DNA of 15,565 nucleotides. Source: JAMLIO01 sp031412575 (GTDB taxonomy: Bacteria > Bdellovibrionota > Bdellovibrionia > Bdellovibrionales > UBA1609). The position numbers and the translations under genes were made by a program. The stretch spans positions 1-15,565 of the forward strand of contig JANODG010000181.1 of NCBI GenBank assembly GCA_031412575.1, read 5' to 3'. Below the pieces are notes generated by a model. The model worked only from the letters and a program-made list of their open reading frames with translations, ran no database searches and was not told the origin of the DNA. Of the stretch, positions 6,048 through 14,404 are shown piece after piece (the stretch's first letter is position 1; each line of letters starts with the position of its first letter).

Positions 6048-7407
6048 TATCCGTCACTAAAAATTTAGAAACTTCTTTGGCTTGTGAAATGGCAGTCGTA
6101 CTTGATTTCGCAATGCCCCAGTATTCAAATCCAAAATGTTTTGCATCAGCAGAAGATATTAAATTTCTAAAATCTAAAATCTTAGGTGATCTCATGACGG
6201 TTTTTAATTCTGATAAATCCATTTTTCGAAACTGATCCCATTCGGTAAGTATGACCATGACATCTGCGCCTCTTAAGGCGTCTATTTCCGACTGTTCATA
6301 ACTTATCTTGTCATGAAGGATATCTTTCGCAGTTTCATTCGCCTGTGGGTCAAACGCAGAAATGTGTAAGGTCGGATCGATATTTAAAAGATTTTGGATG
6401 ATTTGAATTGCAGGGCTTTCTCTGCAGTCATCCGTGCCAGATTTAAATGCAAGTCCAAGAACCGCAATCTTCGGATTCTTGATTGTTTTAATCGAACTAA
6501 AAATTTTTTCTGCGATCATTAATTTCCGTTGATCGTTTCCAGCTATTGCGGCTTCAACAAGGCTAAGGTTTACGTTATGTGACTGTCCCATATGAGCTAA
6601 GGCTAAAGTGTCTTTAGGAAAGCAGCTTCCACCATATCCCGGTCCGGGATTTAAAAATCTAGCACCAATCCTGGTGTCTAAACCCATACCTTTTGCGACT
6701 TCAAGAACATTAGCATCAACTTTTTCGCAAAAGTCAGCCATCTCATTAATGTAATGAATTTTTATCGCCAAGAATGCATTAGATGCATATTTTATGGCCT
6801 CGCTCGATCTTCTGCTTACAAATAAGAATTCAGTTTTTCCATCGAAGTTTTTATAAAGCTCTAATAAAGTCATTTTTGGTTTGTTGTTGTTTGTTCCGAT
6901 TATGATTCTATCGGGATTGAAAAAATCATGGACGGCAAATCCTTCTCTTAAGAACTCTGGGAGCGAAACAACGTCGAAATCTGCAGTTGGATTTGCAATC
7001 GAAATTAAATCTTCAATTTTATCCCCAGTACCTATCGGCACGGTGGATTTATTCGCTACAATCGTATAGCCCTTAAGGTACTTCGCTAATTCAGAAGCAG
7101 CAGCATAAATATACTTCATGTCTGCTTCCTTGGTATCGGGATGGGGAGGAGTCCCCACGGCTATGACAACGATATCTGCATTCTCTACGCCAGATTGCAT
7201 AGACGTTGTGAACTCTATCGTCTTATTTGCTAAGTTTTTATGAAAAAGTTCTTCCAATCCTTCTTCAAAGAGGGTCATTTTCCCGGAATTTAGTAAGTTT
7301 ATTTTTGCTTCATCTTTGTCGATGCAAGTGACTTTGTGACCCAGTTCAGCAAGTCCAATGCCTGTGGGCAGGCCTACATAACCGGTTCCAATTATCGCAA
7401 TCTTCAT
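6034..7407 (-). CDS. ugd: UDP-glucose 6-dehydrogenase
   Basis: It oxidises UDP-glucose to UDP-glucuronate with two NAD+, in the cytoplasm. The 457 residues match the family. Visible: the Rossmann motif GTGYVG at residues 7-12, AVGTP at 83-87, STVPIGTG at 121-128, PEFLREG at 150-156, the EAIKYASNAF helix with K206 and N210, and PGPGYGGSCFPKD with nucleophile C262 and D266. All expected catalytic residues are present, so the enzyme should be active. The ATG overlaps the TGA of uxs (ATGA, 7404-7407), with AAAGG a few bases upstream as ribosome-binding site. It is the second gene of a uxs-ugd unit, so the enzyme for the first step is encoded after that for the second. Its stop lies inside the end of the convergent glycosyltransferase gene. 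Confidence 0.96.
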   Translation of the reverse strand: MKIAIIGTGYVGLPTGIGLAELGHKVTCIDKDEAKINLLNSGKMTLFEEGLEELFHKNLANKTIEFTTSMQSGVENADIVVIAVGTPPHPDTKEADMKYIYAAASELAKYLKGYTIVANKSTVPIGTGDKIEDLISIANPTADFDVVSLPEFLREGFAVHDFFNPDRIIIGTNNNKPKMTLLELYKNFDGKTEFLFVSRRSSEAIKYASNAFLAIKIHYINEMADFCEKVDANVLEVAKGMGLDTRIGARFLNPGPGYGGSCFPKDTLALAHMGQSHNVNLSLVEAAIAGNDQRKLMIAEKIFSSIKTIKNPKIAVLGLAFKSGTDDCRESPAIQIIQNLLNIDPTLHISAFDPQANETAKDILHDKISYEQSEIDALRGADVMVILTEWDQFRKMDLSELKTVMRSPKILDFRNLISSADAKHFGFEYWGIAKSSTTAISQAKEVSKFLVTDINLL

Positions 7408-8363
7408 ATCTGCGCCTTTCTTTTAAGCTCGTTTTCAAAATAAATAATTGTTTTATCAAGCCCCTCTTCGAGCTTTGTTTTGGGAGTCCATCCAAACTTA
7501 TTTTTAACAAGTGTAATGTCCGGTCGCCGTTGTGTGGGGTCGTCTAATGGTAATTCTTTGTGAACAATATCACCATTTTTATTAATTTTACGGATAACCT
7601 TTTCGGCCAATTCAAAAATCGTGAACTCATCAGGGTTACCTGTATTAAAAGGACCTGTAACTCCTTTAGGAGTATTCATAACTTTTATAATAATTTCTAT
7701 AAGGTCATCGACATAACAAAATGATCTGGTTTGTTGTCCGTTTCCGTAGATGGTGATCGGCTTACCTTCAATCGCTTGACAGATAAAGTTGCTCACCACA
7801 CGACCATCATTCGGGTCCATATTTGGCCCGTAAGTGTTAAAAATTCTGACAATCTTGATATCAACATTTTCTTCGCGATAATAATCAAAAAATAAGCTCT
7901 CAGCGCAGCGTTTACCCTCGTCGTAGCACGCACGAATTCCTATCGGATTTACGTTACCTCTGTAGTCTTCTGTTTGCGGATGTACCAGAGGTTCACCATA
8001 AACTTCCGACGTTGAAGCTTGAAGAATTTTTGCCCCATGTATTTTCGCAAGATCAAGCATGTTTAGTGCACCTAAAACACATGTCTTAGTCGTCGAAATA
8101 GCCGCTTTGCCTTGATATGCCGGGGGCGATGCTGGACATGCGAAATTGTAGATTTCATCTATTTTTTCAGAAAATTCGATGGTCTCAGTAATGTCGTGCT
8201 TTATGAATTTAAAATTTGGGTTCGACATTAGGTTCAAAATATTGCTCATGCGGCCAGTGCTATTATTATCGACACAAATGACTTTATTACCTAAATCAAT
8301 TAAATGAGCGCAAAGATTAGATCCCAAAAATCCAGTTCCGCCTGTAACAAGTATGGTTGACAT
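7404..8363 (-). CDS. uxs: UDP-glucuronate decarboxylase (UDP-xylose synthase)
   Basis: An extended short-chain dehydrogenase that oxidises, decarboxylates and reduces UDP-glucuronate to UDP-xylose, keeping its NAD+ bound. The NAD motif TGGTGFLG lies at residues 7-14. The group-specific blocks are clear: FACPASPPAYQ at 74-84, ASTSEVYGEP at 116-125 with E120, CYDEGKR at 146-152 with catalytic Y147 and K151, RIFNTYGP at 173-180, NDGRVVSNF at 185-193 and QTRSFCYVDD at 211-220 with R213. The ACPASPP block, TSEVYG and YDEGK together separate it from 4-epimerases and dTDP-glucose dehydratases. AGAGG is 5 bases before the ATG. It is the first gene of the uxs-ugd unit, with a possible promoter at 8386-8412. 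The 319-residue length suits a stand-alone soluble bacterial enzyme. Confidence 0.93.
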   Translation of the reverse strand: MSTILVTGGTGFLGSNLCAHLIDLGNKVICVDNNSTGRMSNILNLMSNPNFKFIKHDITETIEFSEKIDEIYNFACPASPPAYQGKAAISTTKTCVLGALNMLDLAKIHGAKILQASTSEVYGEPLVHPQTEDYRGNVNPIGIRACYDEGKRCAESLFFDYYREENVDIKIVRIFNTYGPNMDPNDGRVVSNFICQAIEGKPITIYGNGQQTRSFCYVDDLIEIIIKVMNTPKGVTGPFNTGNPDEFTIFELAEKVIRKINKNGDIVHKELPLDDPTQRRPDITLVKNKFGWTPKTKLEEGLDKTIIYFENELKRKAQI

Positions 8364-8385
8364 TAAAACCTCTTTTTTTTTCGAG

Positions 8386-8412
8386 ATTATAGGTAATAAT
8401 TTTCTTGGACAA
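8386..8412 (-). promoter_or_regulatory. Probable promoter of uxs-ugd
   Basis: Read on the minus strand, a perfect TATAAT (8391-8386) lies 22 bases before the uxs ATG. TTGTCC (8412-8407) sits 15 bases upstream of it as the best -35, four of six matches at slightly short spacing. Transcription would begin near 8379, leaving a leader of about 15 bases that still contains the AGAGG ribosome-binding site. Confidence 0.4.
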
Positions 8413-8424
8413 GTTATTATTTAC
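8393..8424. repeat. AT-rich dyad overlapping the uxs -35 region
   Basis: GTAATAAT (8393-8400) pairs with ATTATTTAC (8416-8424) if one base is bulged, and the inner CTTG/CAAG arms flank the centre. The element lies between the end of the ABC transporter gene and uxs and covers the putative -35. It could be an operator for uxs-ugd or part of a weak terminator for the ABC gene; neither is certain. Confidence 0.3.
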
Positions 8425-8465
8425 TAGGTTTCACGGCTTCCTATAGAGTGGGGCTCAGCTGATAA

Positions 8466-10199
8466 TTATTTGCTCTGCGCAATAAATTGAGTTTTATACA
8501 AAGAAGCATACATGCTTTGGCTGTCGTCCAGCAAAGACGAGTGATTTCCTTCCTCTACTATAGCACCGTCATTAATGACTATAATCCTGTCGGCATTTTG
8601 AATGGTAGAAAGCCTATGAGCAATAACAAACACAGTTCTATCCTTCATTAAATTTTCAATAGCTTGTTGGACAACAGCTTCGGACTTGTTGTCTAAGGCT
8701 GATGTGGCTTCGTCTAATATAACAATTGAAGAGTTTTTTAAAAATGCCCGGGCTATCGCTAATCTTTGCTTTTGTCCACCTGAAAGTAAAACACCTCTTT
8801 CACCGATTTGCGTGTCTAAACCTTGCTCTAACGAACTCACAAAATCGTAAAGACAAGCGTCTTTAAGCGCTTTGTATATCTGGTCGTTAGTTACATTGGT
8901 TCTGTTTAGAACAATATTTTCTCTAAATGTCCCTGAAAATAAAAAATTATCTTGAAATACAATGGCAATGTTTTCCCTCAACGATTCAAGTTCATACTTT
9001 TTAACATCTTGCCCATTAAAGAAAATAGCCCCTTCAGTCACGTCATAAAATCTTGGCAGAAGATTAACAAAAGTAGTTTTTCCGCCGCCAGAGTTGCCCA
9101 CTAAGGCAATTGTTTCACCAGACTTAACTTTAAAATTAATATTTCTCAGCACAGATTTATTTTTTGTGTATTCAAAGGACACATTTCTAAATTCAATGTC
9201 TTTCACTTCACTCATGTGAATTGGGTTGTCCCCGTTGGTGATCAAAGGTTTTTCGTTCATAACATTGTTGATTCTTTCTAACGCTAAGAATGACATCTGG
9301 ATGGAATTAAAATTATTTCCAATACTTTTGACCGGAGTATAAAGCATGAGTAGAGCAGTTATAAATGAAACAAAATTTCCAGGTGTTATTTCGTTATTGA
9401 TGATTAGATAGCTGCCAAGCCAAATAACACTTGCAATACCAATAGACACAATAAAATGCATGATCGGAGAAATAATTCCAGTTCGTTGAACCATCTTGAT
9501 ATTCAAACTGAACACCGAGCCTAAAGTTTTTCGAAAGTTATTTCCCATGTAGTTTGAAAGATTATAGGATGTTACAATCCTGTTTCCACTGAAGGCTTCG
9601 TTGTAGTGAGTTACAACTTTAGAGCCTGACGTCACAGTTTTACCCATCAGTTCTTTTAATTTTTTTCTTACAAGGGTTAACGGGAATAAAGCCACAGCAA
9701 AAACGATCACCGAAATAACGGCTAGTTTCCAGGAGTTGTAAAATAAAACTCCAATAAGTGAAATCGTAGATACAAATCTTGTGATGAAGTGCCTAGCGTT
9801 CGTTAAAAGTCCATTGCAAGCCATGTCTGCATCATTATTAAAACGATAAATCACTTCACCAGAAGATGACTTGTCAAAAAAACCAGCATCAAAAGTAATC
9901 AACTTTTCAAATAATTTAACCTTAAGATCATTTGTGATTTTTCCACCAACCCAAGTGTTCAAGTAACTAATGGAATAAATTAGCAAACCTTGAACGAGTG
10001 CAAATACAACAATAAGAATAGGAATATAAGTGGTGTTAGAAATCGTTTTTTGGATCAGAACTATATCCATATATGGCTTTAGAGCTAAGGCTATGGCTGC
10101 ATCCATACCACCAACAGGAACAGACAGTAATGCGGCTAAGCTTGCTCTGAACCAATATGGTTTAAGATAAGGTGTAATGATTTTTAGATTTTTTAACAT
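8466..10199 (-). CDS. MsbA-like ABC exporter (fused membrane and ATPase domains)
   Basis: A half-transporter of 577 residues, the usual length of MsbA (about 580), which dimerises and flips lipid-linked substrates across the inner membrane using ATP. About six hydrophobic segments lie at residues 17-40, 58-80, 138-156, 159-177, 247-266 and 273-290. The ATPase domain is complete: Walker A GNSGGGKT at 368-375, Q-loop Q416, signature LSGGQ at 472-476, Walker B ILDE ending at D496/E497, and H-loop H528. The ribosome-binding site before ATG 10199 is weak. It is a single-gene unit 102 bases upstream of uxs. Being inside a polysaccharide locus, it may export a lipid-linked glycan or an LPS precursor rather than act as the housekeeping lipid A flippase; sequence alone does not decide this, so no symbol is given. 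Confidence 0.88.
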   Translation of the reverse strand: MLKNLKIITPYLKPYWFRASLAALLSVPVGGMDAAIALALKPYMDIVLIQKTISNTTYIPILIVVFALVQGLLIYSISYLNTWVGGKITNDLKVKLFEKLITFDAGFFDKSSSGEVIYRFNNDADMACNGLLTNARHFITRFVSTISLIGVLFYNSWKLAVISVIVFAVALFPLTLVRKKLKELMGKTVTSGSKVVTHYNEAFSGNRIVTSYNLSNYMGNNFRKTLGSVFSLNIKMVQRTGIISPIMHFIVSIGIASVIWLGSYLIINNEITPGNFVSFITALLMLYTPVKSIGNNFNSIQMSFLALERINNVMNEKPLITNGDNPIHMSEVKDIEFRNVSFEYTKNKSVLRNINFKVKSGETIALVGNSGGGKTTFVNLLPRFYDVTEGAIFFNGQDVKKYELESLRENIAIVFQDNFLFSGTFRENIVLNRTNVTNDQIYKALKDACLYDFVSSLEQGLDTQIGERGVLLSGGQKQRLAIARAFLKNSSIVILDEATSALDNKSEAVVQQAIENLMKDRTVFVIAHRLSTIQNADRIIVINDGAIVEEGNHSSLLDDSQSMYASLYKTQFIAQSK

Positions 10200-10345
10200 T
10201 TCTAAATTTTTATCACTCTCGACCCAGAATGGCTAATTTATTTCTACGCTAACACCCTTAAGAACTTTCTTTAGCCTATTTCTTAAACAAAGTGGGGAGC
10301 ATTTATTTTATTGTGAGATGAAATTCTGGCTGATAGTTTACCAAT
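10200..10345. other. Divergent intergenic region between the ABC exporter and the WaaZ-like gene
   Basis: 146 bases that must contain promoters for both flanking genes. No consensus -35/-10 pair stands out. An inverted repeat TTAAGAA (10258-10264) / TTCTTAA (10280-10286) with 15 bases between could be a regulator site. Neither flanking start has a strong ribosome-binding site. Confidence 0.3.
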
Positions 10346-11293
10346 ATGGCGATTTCGGATCGAATTCATAAATTGTTATTCAGATTCAAAGGCAAAGCGC
10401 TTTGGCATATGCGACATTATTCGCGAGATTTTAAAGTGATTTGGGGTAAAGACAGCATCAGTGAAAACCACAAACTGGAATCAAAGTTTGATTTTAAAAG
10501 TGATATACAATCATTCGACTCTGTTTTTCTAAATGCTGATCGAAAATACAAGTTGCGAAATATCTGCGAACAAAAAGACTTAAGAACGAAAAATATTGTT
10601 ATCCTGGCCTCTGGACCAAGTGCGAAAAAGTTTGATCTGTCAAAATTCTCAAATCACGACCTAGCTTACGTTAATGGAGCCATCACGCTAAAGCTTGATG
10701 TTTCTAAGGACATAAAAGAGTACCATTTCGTTTCAGATCCCAATTTTATTCAAAAAAATTTGGAAATTTTTAAAGTTATAAATTTTCAAAATGTTAAATT
10801 TATCTACTCGGTCAGAGCATTTTATGAACTTTATAAACTTTATCCAGACTTTGTAATTAAACTTATTGAAAATTTTCAGATTTTTGATCAGATCAATGAG
10901 CCTTTTGGTAAGCCTAGAAAAAGCGCTTCAGATCTAGATAAGTTGAATAGCAACCTTTTTCATTATGTCTCCGAGAAAGGAGTTGGATATTCCTTTGATC
11001 CAAATTTGGGTTTTTTCGATGGCAGAACTATTATATTCCCAAGTTTACAAATACTAAAAATTTTAGGTTATAAATGTATAGACTTATTTGGTGTTGATAT
11101 GACAGCGCCTCAAAGATTTTATGAAAATAATTTAACACTATCCAAGGCGCCTTCATATCTTGACCGCGATTTTGAGACTAAGATTTTACCAAGCCTAGAT
11201 TTGATTTCTAGTTACTTTAAGACAAATGAAATTCAAGTCTTTAATCACAGCCAGCTCAGCCGAATTCCAGACAATGTTATCAAAAAAGTTTAA
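10346..11293 (+). CDS. Putative glycosyltransferase of the WaaZ / GT42 / DUF115-like type
   Basis: A 315-residue protein. IVILASGPSAKKFDLS at residues 84-99, followed by AYVNGAI at 107-113 and HFVSDPNF at 127-134, matches the nucleotide-sugar-binding start of WaaZ-type LPS-core proteins, GT42 sialyltransferases and DUF115 proteins, which share a GPS(L) loop. The C-terminal half has GRTIIFPSLQILKILG (226-241) and DLFGVDM (246-252), the matching end of that fold. No membrane segment is seen. The start has no clear ribosome-binding site; an upstream in-frame TAG (four codons before) limits extension and the next Met is residue 22. It ends exactly where the convergent gene ends (11293/11294). The donor is likely a nucleotide-activated acidic sugar by family analogy, but this is only a guess. 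Confidence 0.5.
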   Translation: MAISDRIHKLLFRFKGKALWHMRHYSRDFKVIWGKDSISENHKLESKFDFKSDIQSFDSVFLNADRKYKLRNICEQKDLRTKNIVILASGPSAKKFDLSKFSNHDLAYVNGAITLKLDVSKDIKEYHFVSDPNFIQKNLEIFKVINFQNVKFIYSVRAFYELYKLYPDFVIKLIENFQIFDQINEPFGKPRKSASDLDKLNSNLFHYVSEKGVGYSFDPNLGFFDGRTIIFPSLQILKILGYKCIDLFGVDMTAPQRFYENNLTLSKAPSYLDRDFETKILPSLDLISSYFKTNEIQVFNHSQLSRIPDNVIKKV

Positions 11294-12247
11294 TCAGGGT
11301 CGTCTAACAATTTTATAGTTGTTAAACCCTCCAATCTCTTTGCCGATTATATTTTCAAAGAAAGTAGTTAACTTATATCTAAATTTTTCGTGTTTATTAA
11401 GCGGTCTATTTTTATTAATAGGACCAGACTTTTGAAGAAGATGTTCCCAATCCATAGACCTAATCCTGTCTTCCATAATTGAAGGATGAGTTTCTGTAAA
11501 TTTTGAAACGCGATCTAAAGGCCCATAATCTAAAAGCTTCGACGCATCTAATCCTGAATAATCTGATGGACCTTCACCTCGTGCGGTTTTTCGCATCATC
11601 ATTGCTTTTCTATACATAATGTCTGGTGGTCTTACGTGTCCATAATGAAAAACACGAGCTTTAAGTTTAACAACCTTTAGCTTTTCTGTATTTTCCTTAA
11701 CAAAGTAATCCGTGTAAATTCCCGTATAGTGGGGAATTTTTCTAAACGACTGTGCATCTTTCCAAGAGTGAATCTCGGGTTTGTTTCTAATCATGCGAAT
11801 TTCGTTTCTATAAAATCCATGGCTACGTTGTACATGATTATAGTCTCCCCAAAAATGCAGATAATTAAATAAAAAACCCTCAACTTCATAATCATTTAAA
11901 TATTTTTTGCAGTTGAAAATAATCTCTTCGTGGTCCTGTTCGTGAATCACCTCGTCAGATTGCAGATAAAAAAGCCAATCCCCAGTGCAAGCCTTCATGG
12001 CAATATCTGTTTGATGTGCATATTCCGAATTCACAGGATAAAGTTTGGTATCCCAAGGGCTTTTGATAATTTTAATTTTTGGTTCGTTCAATTTAATTAC
12101 GTCATCTAGCGTTGAATCCCCATCGTCATTGTCGCCCATCGCAATTACAAATTCGTCAACTAAGGGAAGTATGGACTTCAAAGATTCGATGAAAGGGTAG
12201 TATAATTTAGAAGTGTTCCTCATGAACGTAAAACCACTAATTTTCAT
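11294..12247 (-). CDS. GT2-like glycosyltransferase
   Basis: A 317-residue protein with an N-terminal GT-A domain of the family 2 type: ISGFTFMRN at residues 3-11, DEFVIAMGDNDDGDST at 31-46 for the nucleotide site, and a SDE triad at 97-99 in LFYLQSDEV as the DxD equivalent. The C-terminal half carries RVFHYGHVRPPDIMYRK, a block seen in related surface-glycan transferases. No membrane helix is apparent, so it acts at the cytoplasmic side. The frame opens two codons earlier at ATG 12253, but GAGGAG (12259-12254) directly touches that ATG and lies 6 bases from ATG 12247, so the latter is taken as the start. It has its own promoter at 12271-12298. The sugar transferred is unknown. Confidence 0.75.
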   Translation of the reverse strand: MKISGFTFMRNTSKLYYPFIESLKSILPLVDEFVIAMGDNDDGDSTLDDVIKLNEPKIKIIKSPWDTKLYPVNSEYAHQTDIAMKACTGDWLFYLQSDEVIHEQDHEEIIFNCKKYLNDYEVEGFLFNYLHFWGDYNHVQRSHGFYRNEIRMIRNKPEIHSWKDAQSFRKIPHYTGIYTDYFVKENTEKLKVVKLKARVFHYGHVRPPDIMYRKAMMMRKTARGEGPSDYSGLDASKLLDYGPLDRVSKFTETHPSIMEDRIRSMDWEHLLQKSGPINKNRPLNKHEKFRYKLTTFFENIIGKEIGGFNNYKIVRRP

Positions 12248-12270
12248 ACACATCTCCTCATGTTTTTTTA

Positions 12271-12298
12271 CTTATAAATTTTGCAATTAACGCGTCAA
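12271..12298 (-). promoter_or_regulatory. Promoter of the GT2-like gene
   Basis: Minus strand: TTGACG (12298-12293) and TATAAG (12276-12271), each five of six to consensus, with 16 bases between. The start of transcription would be near 12264, giving a leader of about 17 bases that holds the GAGGAG ribosome-binding site. This is the best sigma-70-type promoter in the window. Confidence 0.6.
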
Positions 12299-12348
12299 TT
12301 TCAAGTAATATACTAAAAATTAATATTATTTGTAGTTATATTTAAATA

Positions 12349-13179
12349 ATGAAAATTTCAGTGGTTCTTTCGACATACAATTCCCCAGATTGGTTAAAGA
12401 AGGTTTTGTGGGGCTACCAAGTTCAGACTGAAACGGATTTTGAAATAGTAATCGCTGATGATGGATCTAAAGAAGACACAAAGCAGCTTATAGATTCATT
12501 CCAAGGAAAATTTAAACATCCTATAGTTCATGTTTGGCATGAAGATAAAGGGTTTAGAAAAACCATCATTATGAATAAGGCTATAATAAAATCCAATTCG
12601 GGCTACTTGTTGTTTAGTGACGGGGACTGTATCCCAAGAAATGATTTTGTTGAAACCCACGTTAAATACAAAGAGCCCGGATATTTTTTATCAGGGGGAT
12701 ATTACAAACTTCCTATGAACATTAGCCAATTGATCACCGAAGATCATATCAAAAAACAAGATTGTTTTAACATTAAATGGCTTAAATCAAATGGTCTTCC
12801 AACAACTTATAAAAATTTAAAATTTGTGGCTAAAGATTGGAAGCTTGAAAATATTTTAAATAAAACAACAACCACGAATCCGTCTTGGAACGGTCACGGG
12901 GCCTCGGGCTGGAAAGCAGATTTAATGAAAGTGAATGGCTTTGACGAACGTATGGAGTGGGGCGCTGAAGACCGCGAAATGGGTGACAGACTTTGGAACC
13001 TCGGGATTAAATCCAAACAAATCCGCTATAGTGCCATTTGTATCCATCTAGATCATTCCCGCGGATACGTTAGAAAAGAAGCTGTAGAAAAAAATAAAAA
13101 AATATGGAATGAAACCAAGCGTTTCAAAAAGACTTACACTGATCATGGTATTAATAAAACCGAACATGATTTCGCCTAA
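12349..13179 (+). CDS. Family 2 glycosyltransferase with a galactosyltransferase-type C-terminal domain
   Basis: A 276-residue GT-A enzyme. Family 2 elements in order: ISVVLSTYN at residues 3-11, IVIADDGS at 33-40, LLFSDGDCIP at 87-96 with the DxD metal site (D91, D93), then the C-terminal block NGHGASGWKADLMKVNGFDE (181-200) and WGAEDREMGDRL (204-215), where E207/D208 are the likely catalytic acids. This block is typical of the Glyco_tranf_2C / galactosyltransferase type found in chondroitin-polymerase-like and LPS enzymes. No membrane segment is visible. The leader is very AT-rich and no good ribosome-binding site precedes the ATG. It diverges from the GT2-like gene and is followed by a possible terminator. 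The transferred sugar cannot be named; hexose or N-acetylhexosamine is usual for the type. Confidence 0.85.
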   Translation: MKISVVLSTYNSPDWLKKVLWGYQVQTETDFEIVIADDGSKEDTKQLIDSFQGKFKHPIVHVWHEDKGFRKTIIMNKAIIKSNSGYLLFSDGDCIPRNDFVETHVKYKEPGYFLSGGYYKLPMNISQLITEDHIKKQDCFNIKWLKSNGLPTTYKNLKFVAKDWKLENILNKTTTTNPSWNGHGASGWKADLMKVNGFDERMEWGAEDREMGDRLWNLGIKSKQIRYSAICIHLDHSRGYVRKEAVEKNKKIWNETKRFKKTYTDHGINKTEHDFA

Positions 13180-13185
13180 AACTAG

Positions 13186-13230
13186 AATCAACAAAAGTGA
13201 AATTTCCTTGTTGGTTTAAAATCATTTTTT
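13186..13230 (+). terminator. Possible intrinsic terminator after the family 2 glycosyltransferase
   Basis: AATCAACAA (13186-13194) pairs with TTGTTGGTT (13208-13216), nine pairs including one T-G wobble, around a 13-base loop. A T6 run follows at 13225-13230, eight bases after the stem, which is further than ideal. It lies between convergent genes. Confidence 0.35.
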
Positions 13231-13258
13231 CTTAAAAAGAAAGTATTGATTTAAATAA

Positions 13259-14149
13259 TTACAATAAATTTAATTTTTCAGTTGCAATAAAGTCTTTCCC
13301 ATTAAATTCGACTAAAGCTGCGTCACAGTACGGATCATGTTCAAAAAACAAATGCCATTTATTTTCAGTGGCTTTAGTTAAAATTTTATTTTTTTCTTCA
13401 ATGATTTGAAGTGGATTTAAATCATAACCCATCACCCATGATAAACGTGTGTGGGTAGATGTTGGGATTAAATCAGCACAGTAAAATAAGGAAGTTTTTC
13501 CATCGGTGACCAATACATTCTGCTGGGCTTGAGTGTGTCCAAAAGTTGTAGATATAAATATTCCAGGGAACAGTTCGGTTTCACCTTCGATGGTATTTAA
13601 ACAATTGGCTTTAAGTAAGGGTTCAAAATTTGGTTTTAAGTAACTGGCTTTTTCCCTGCGGTTTGGATTTAAAGCCGTCTCTAAATTCTTGGCTTGCACA
13701 TAGTAGGTTGCGTTTTCGAAAGTTGGCACCAGTTTTCCATCACGATCACAAGTAGACCCACCAGCATGATCAAAATGAAGGTGGGTTAAGATCACATCGG
13801 TAATGTCTTTAGTTTCAAGACCATATTTTTTTAATGATGCGGTTAAGCTAACACCATTGTTATCTACACCATAAATCTGTTCAAACTTTTCGCCGGCAGC
13901 ATCGCCAAACTTTAATTTAAAATCTGAACCATTCCCGTTATCCACTAAAATATTTTTTGTTTTAGATTGAATCAATAGTGCACGGCTTTCCATTAAAATT
14001 CTATTCTGATCATCCGCTGGATTTGTACGGTCCCATAATACTTTAGGAACTGTTCCAAACATCGCGCCCCCATCCAGTTTAAACTGACCAGTAGGAATGC
14101 TATGAAGAGTGTAATCACCAATTTGAAGTTTAATATTTTGGATACTCAT
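13259..14149 (-). CDS. Metallo-beta-lactamase-fold hydrolase, YtnP / lactonase-like
   Basis: A 296-residue MBL-fold hydrolase. The zinc site is complete: THLHFDH at residues 122-128 (H123, H125, D127, H128), H205 in FGHTQ, D226 in YCADLIP, and H271 in FFEHDP. The N-terminal block LDGGAMFGTVPKVLW (25-39) is characteristic of the group that includes Bacillus YtnP, reported as a quorum-quenching lactonase. The likely reaction is therefore hydrolysis of a lactone or similar ester; the natural substrate is unknown. No signal peptide is seen, so it is cytoplasmic. AAGGAG lies 5 bases before the ATG. It is a stand-alone gene with no visible link to glycan synthesis and marks the end of the polysaccharide genes on this side. 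Confidence 0.85.
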   Translation of the reverse strand: MSIQNIKLQIGDYTLHSIPTGQFKLDGGAMFGTVPKVLWDRTNPADDQNRILMESRALLIQSKTKNILVDNGNGSDFKLKFGDAAGEKFEQIYGVDNNGVSLTASLKKYGLETKDITDVILTHLHFDHAGGSTCDRDGKLVPTFENATYYVQAKNLETALNPNRREKASYLKPNFEPLLKANCLNTIEGETELFPGIFISTTFGHTQAQQNVLVTDGKTSLFYCADLIPTSTHTRLSWVMGYDLNPLQIIEEKNKILTKATENKWHLFFEHDPYCDAALVEFNGKDFIATEKLNLL

Positions 14150-14404
14150 TTATACTCCTTATATTATTCGTAAACATAAAATTATTCTATTTTTTGGAAA
14201 TTGGCTAGGCTTACTATAAGTAGACTTAATTTCAGAAGCTATTAATTTAGAGGAACTCCTTCATTCTTTGCTTAAACCTTTTTTTGGCGTGCTGTTTGTA
14301 GGTTTGCTTTCTTTGATCAAAAAGGAAGTGTCTGATTGCATTACTTAATAAACTGTCCGAATTGAGTTGAAACCTTAAGGGAAATTCAAAATTTTAAAAT
14401 AAAA
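14150..14404. other. Intergenic region between the MBL hydrolase and the toxin-antitoxin remnant
   Basis: About 255 bases without a supported gene. It must carry the minus-strand promoter of the MBL hydrolase; a TATAGT near 14215-14220 (minus strand) is a candidate -10 but has no good -35. No repeats or RNA structure recognised. Confidence 0.4.

Noticed and set aside
12251..12253. ATG two codons before 12247 as the start of the GT2-like gene
   Set aside because: GAGGAG directly abuts it with no spacer, while the spacing to ATG 12247 is an ideal 6 bases.
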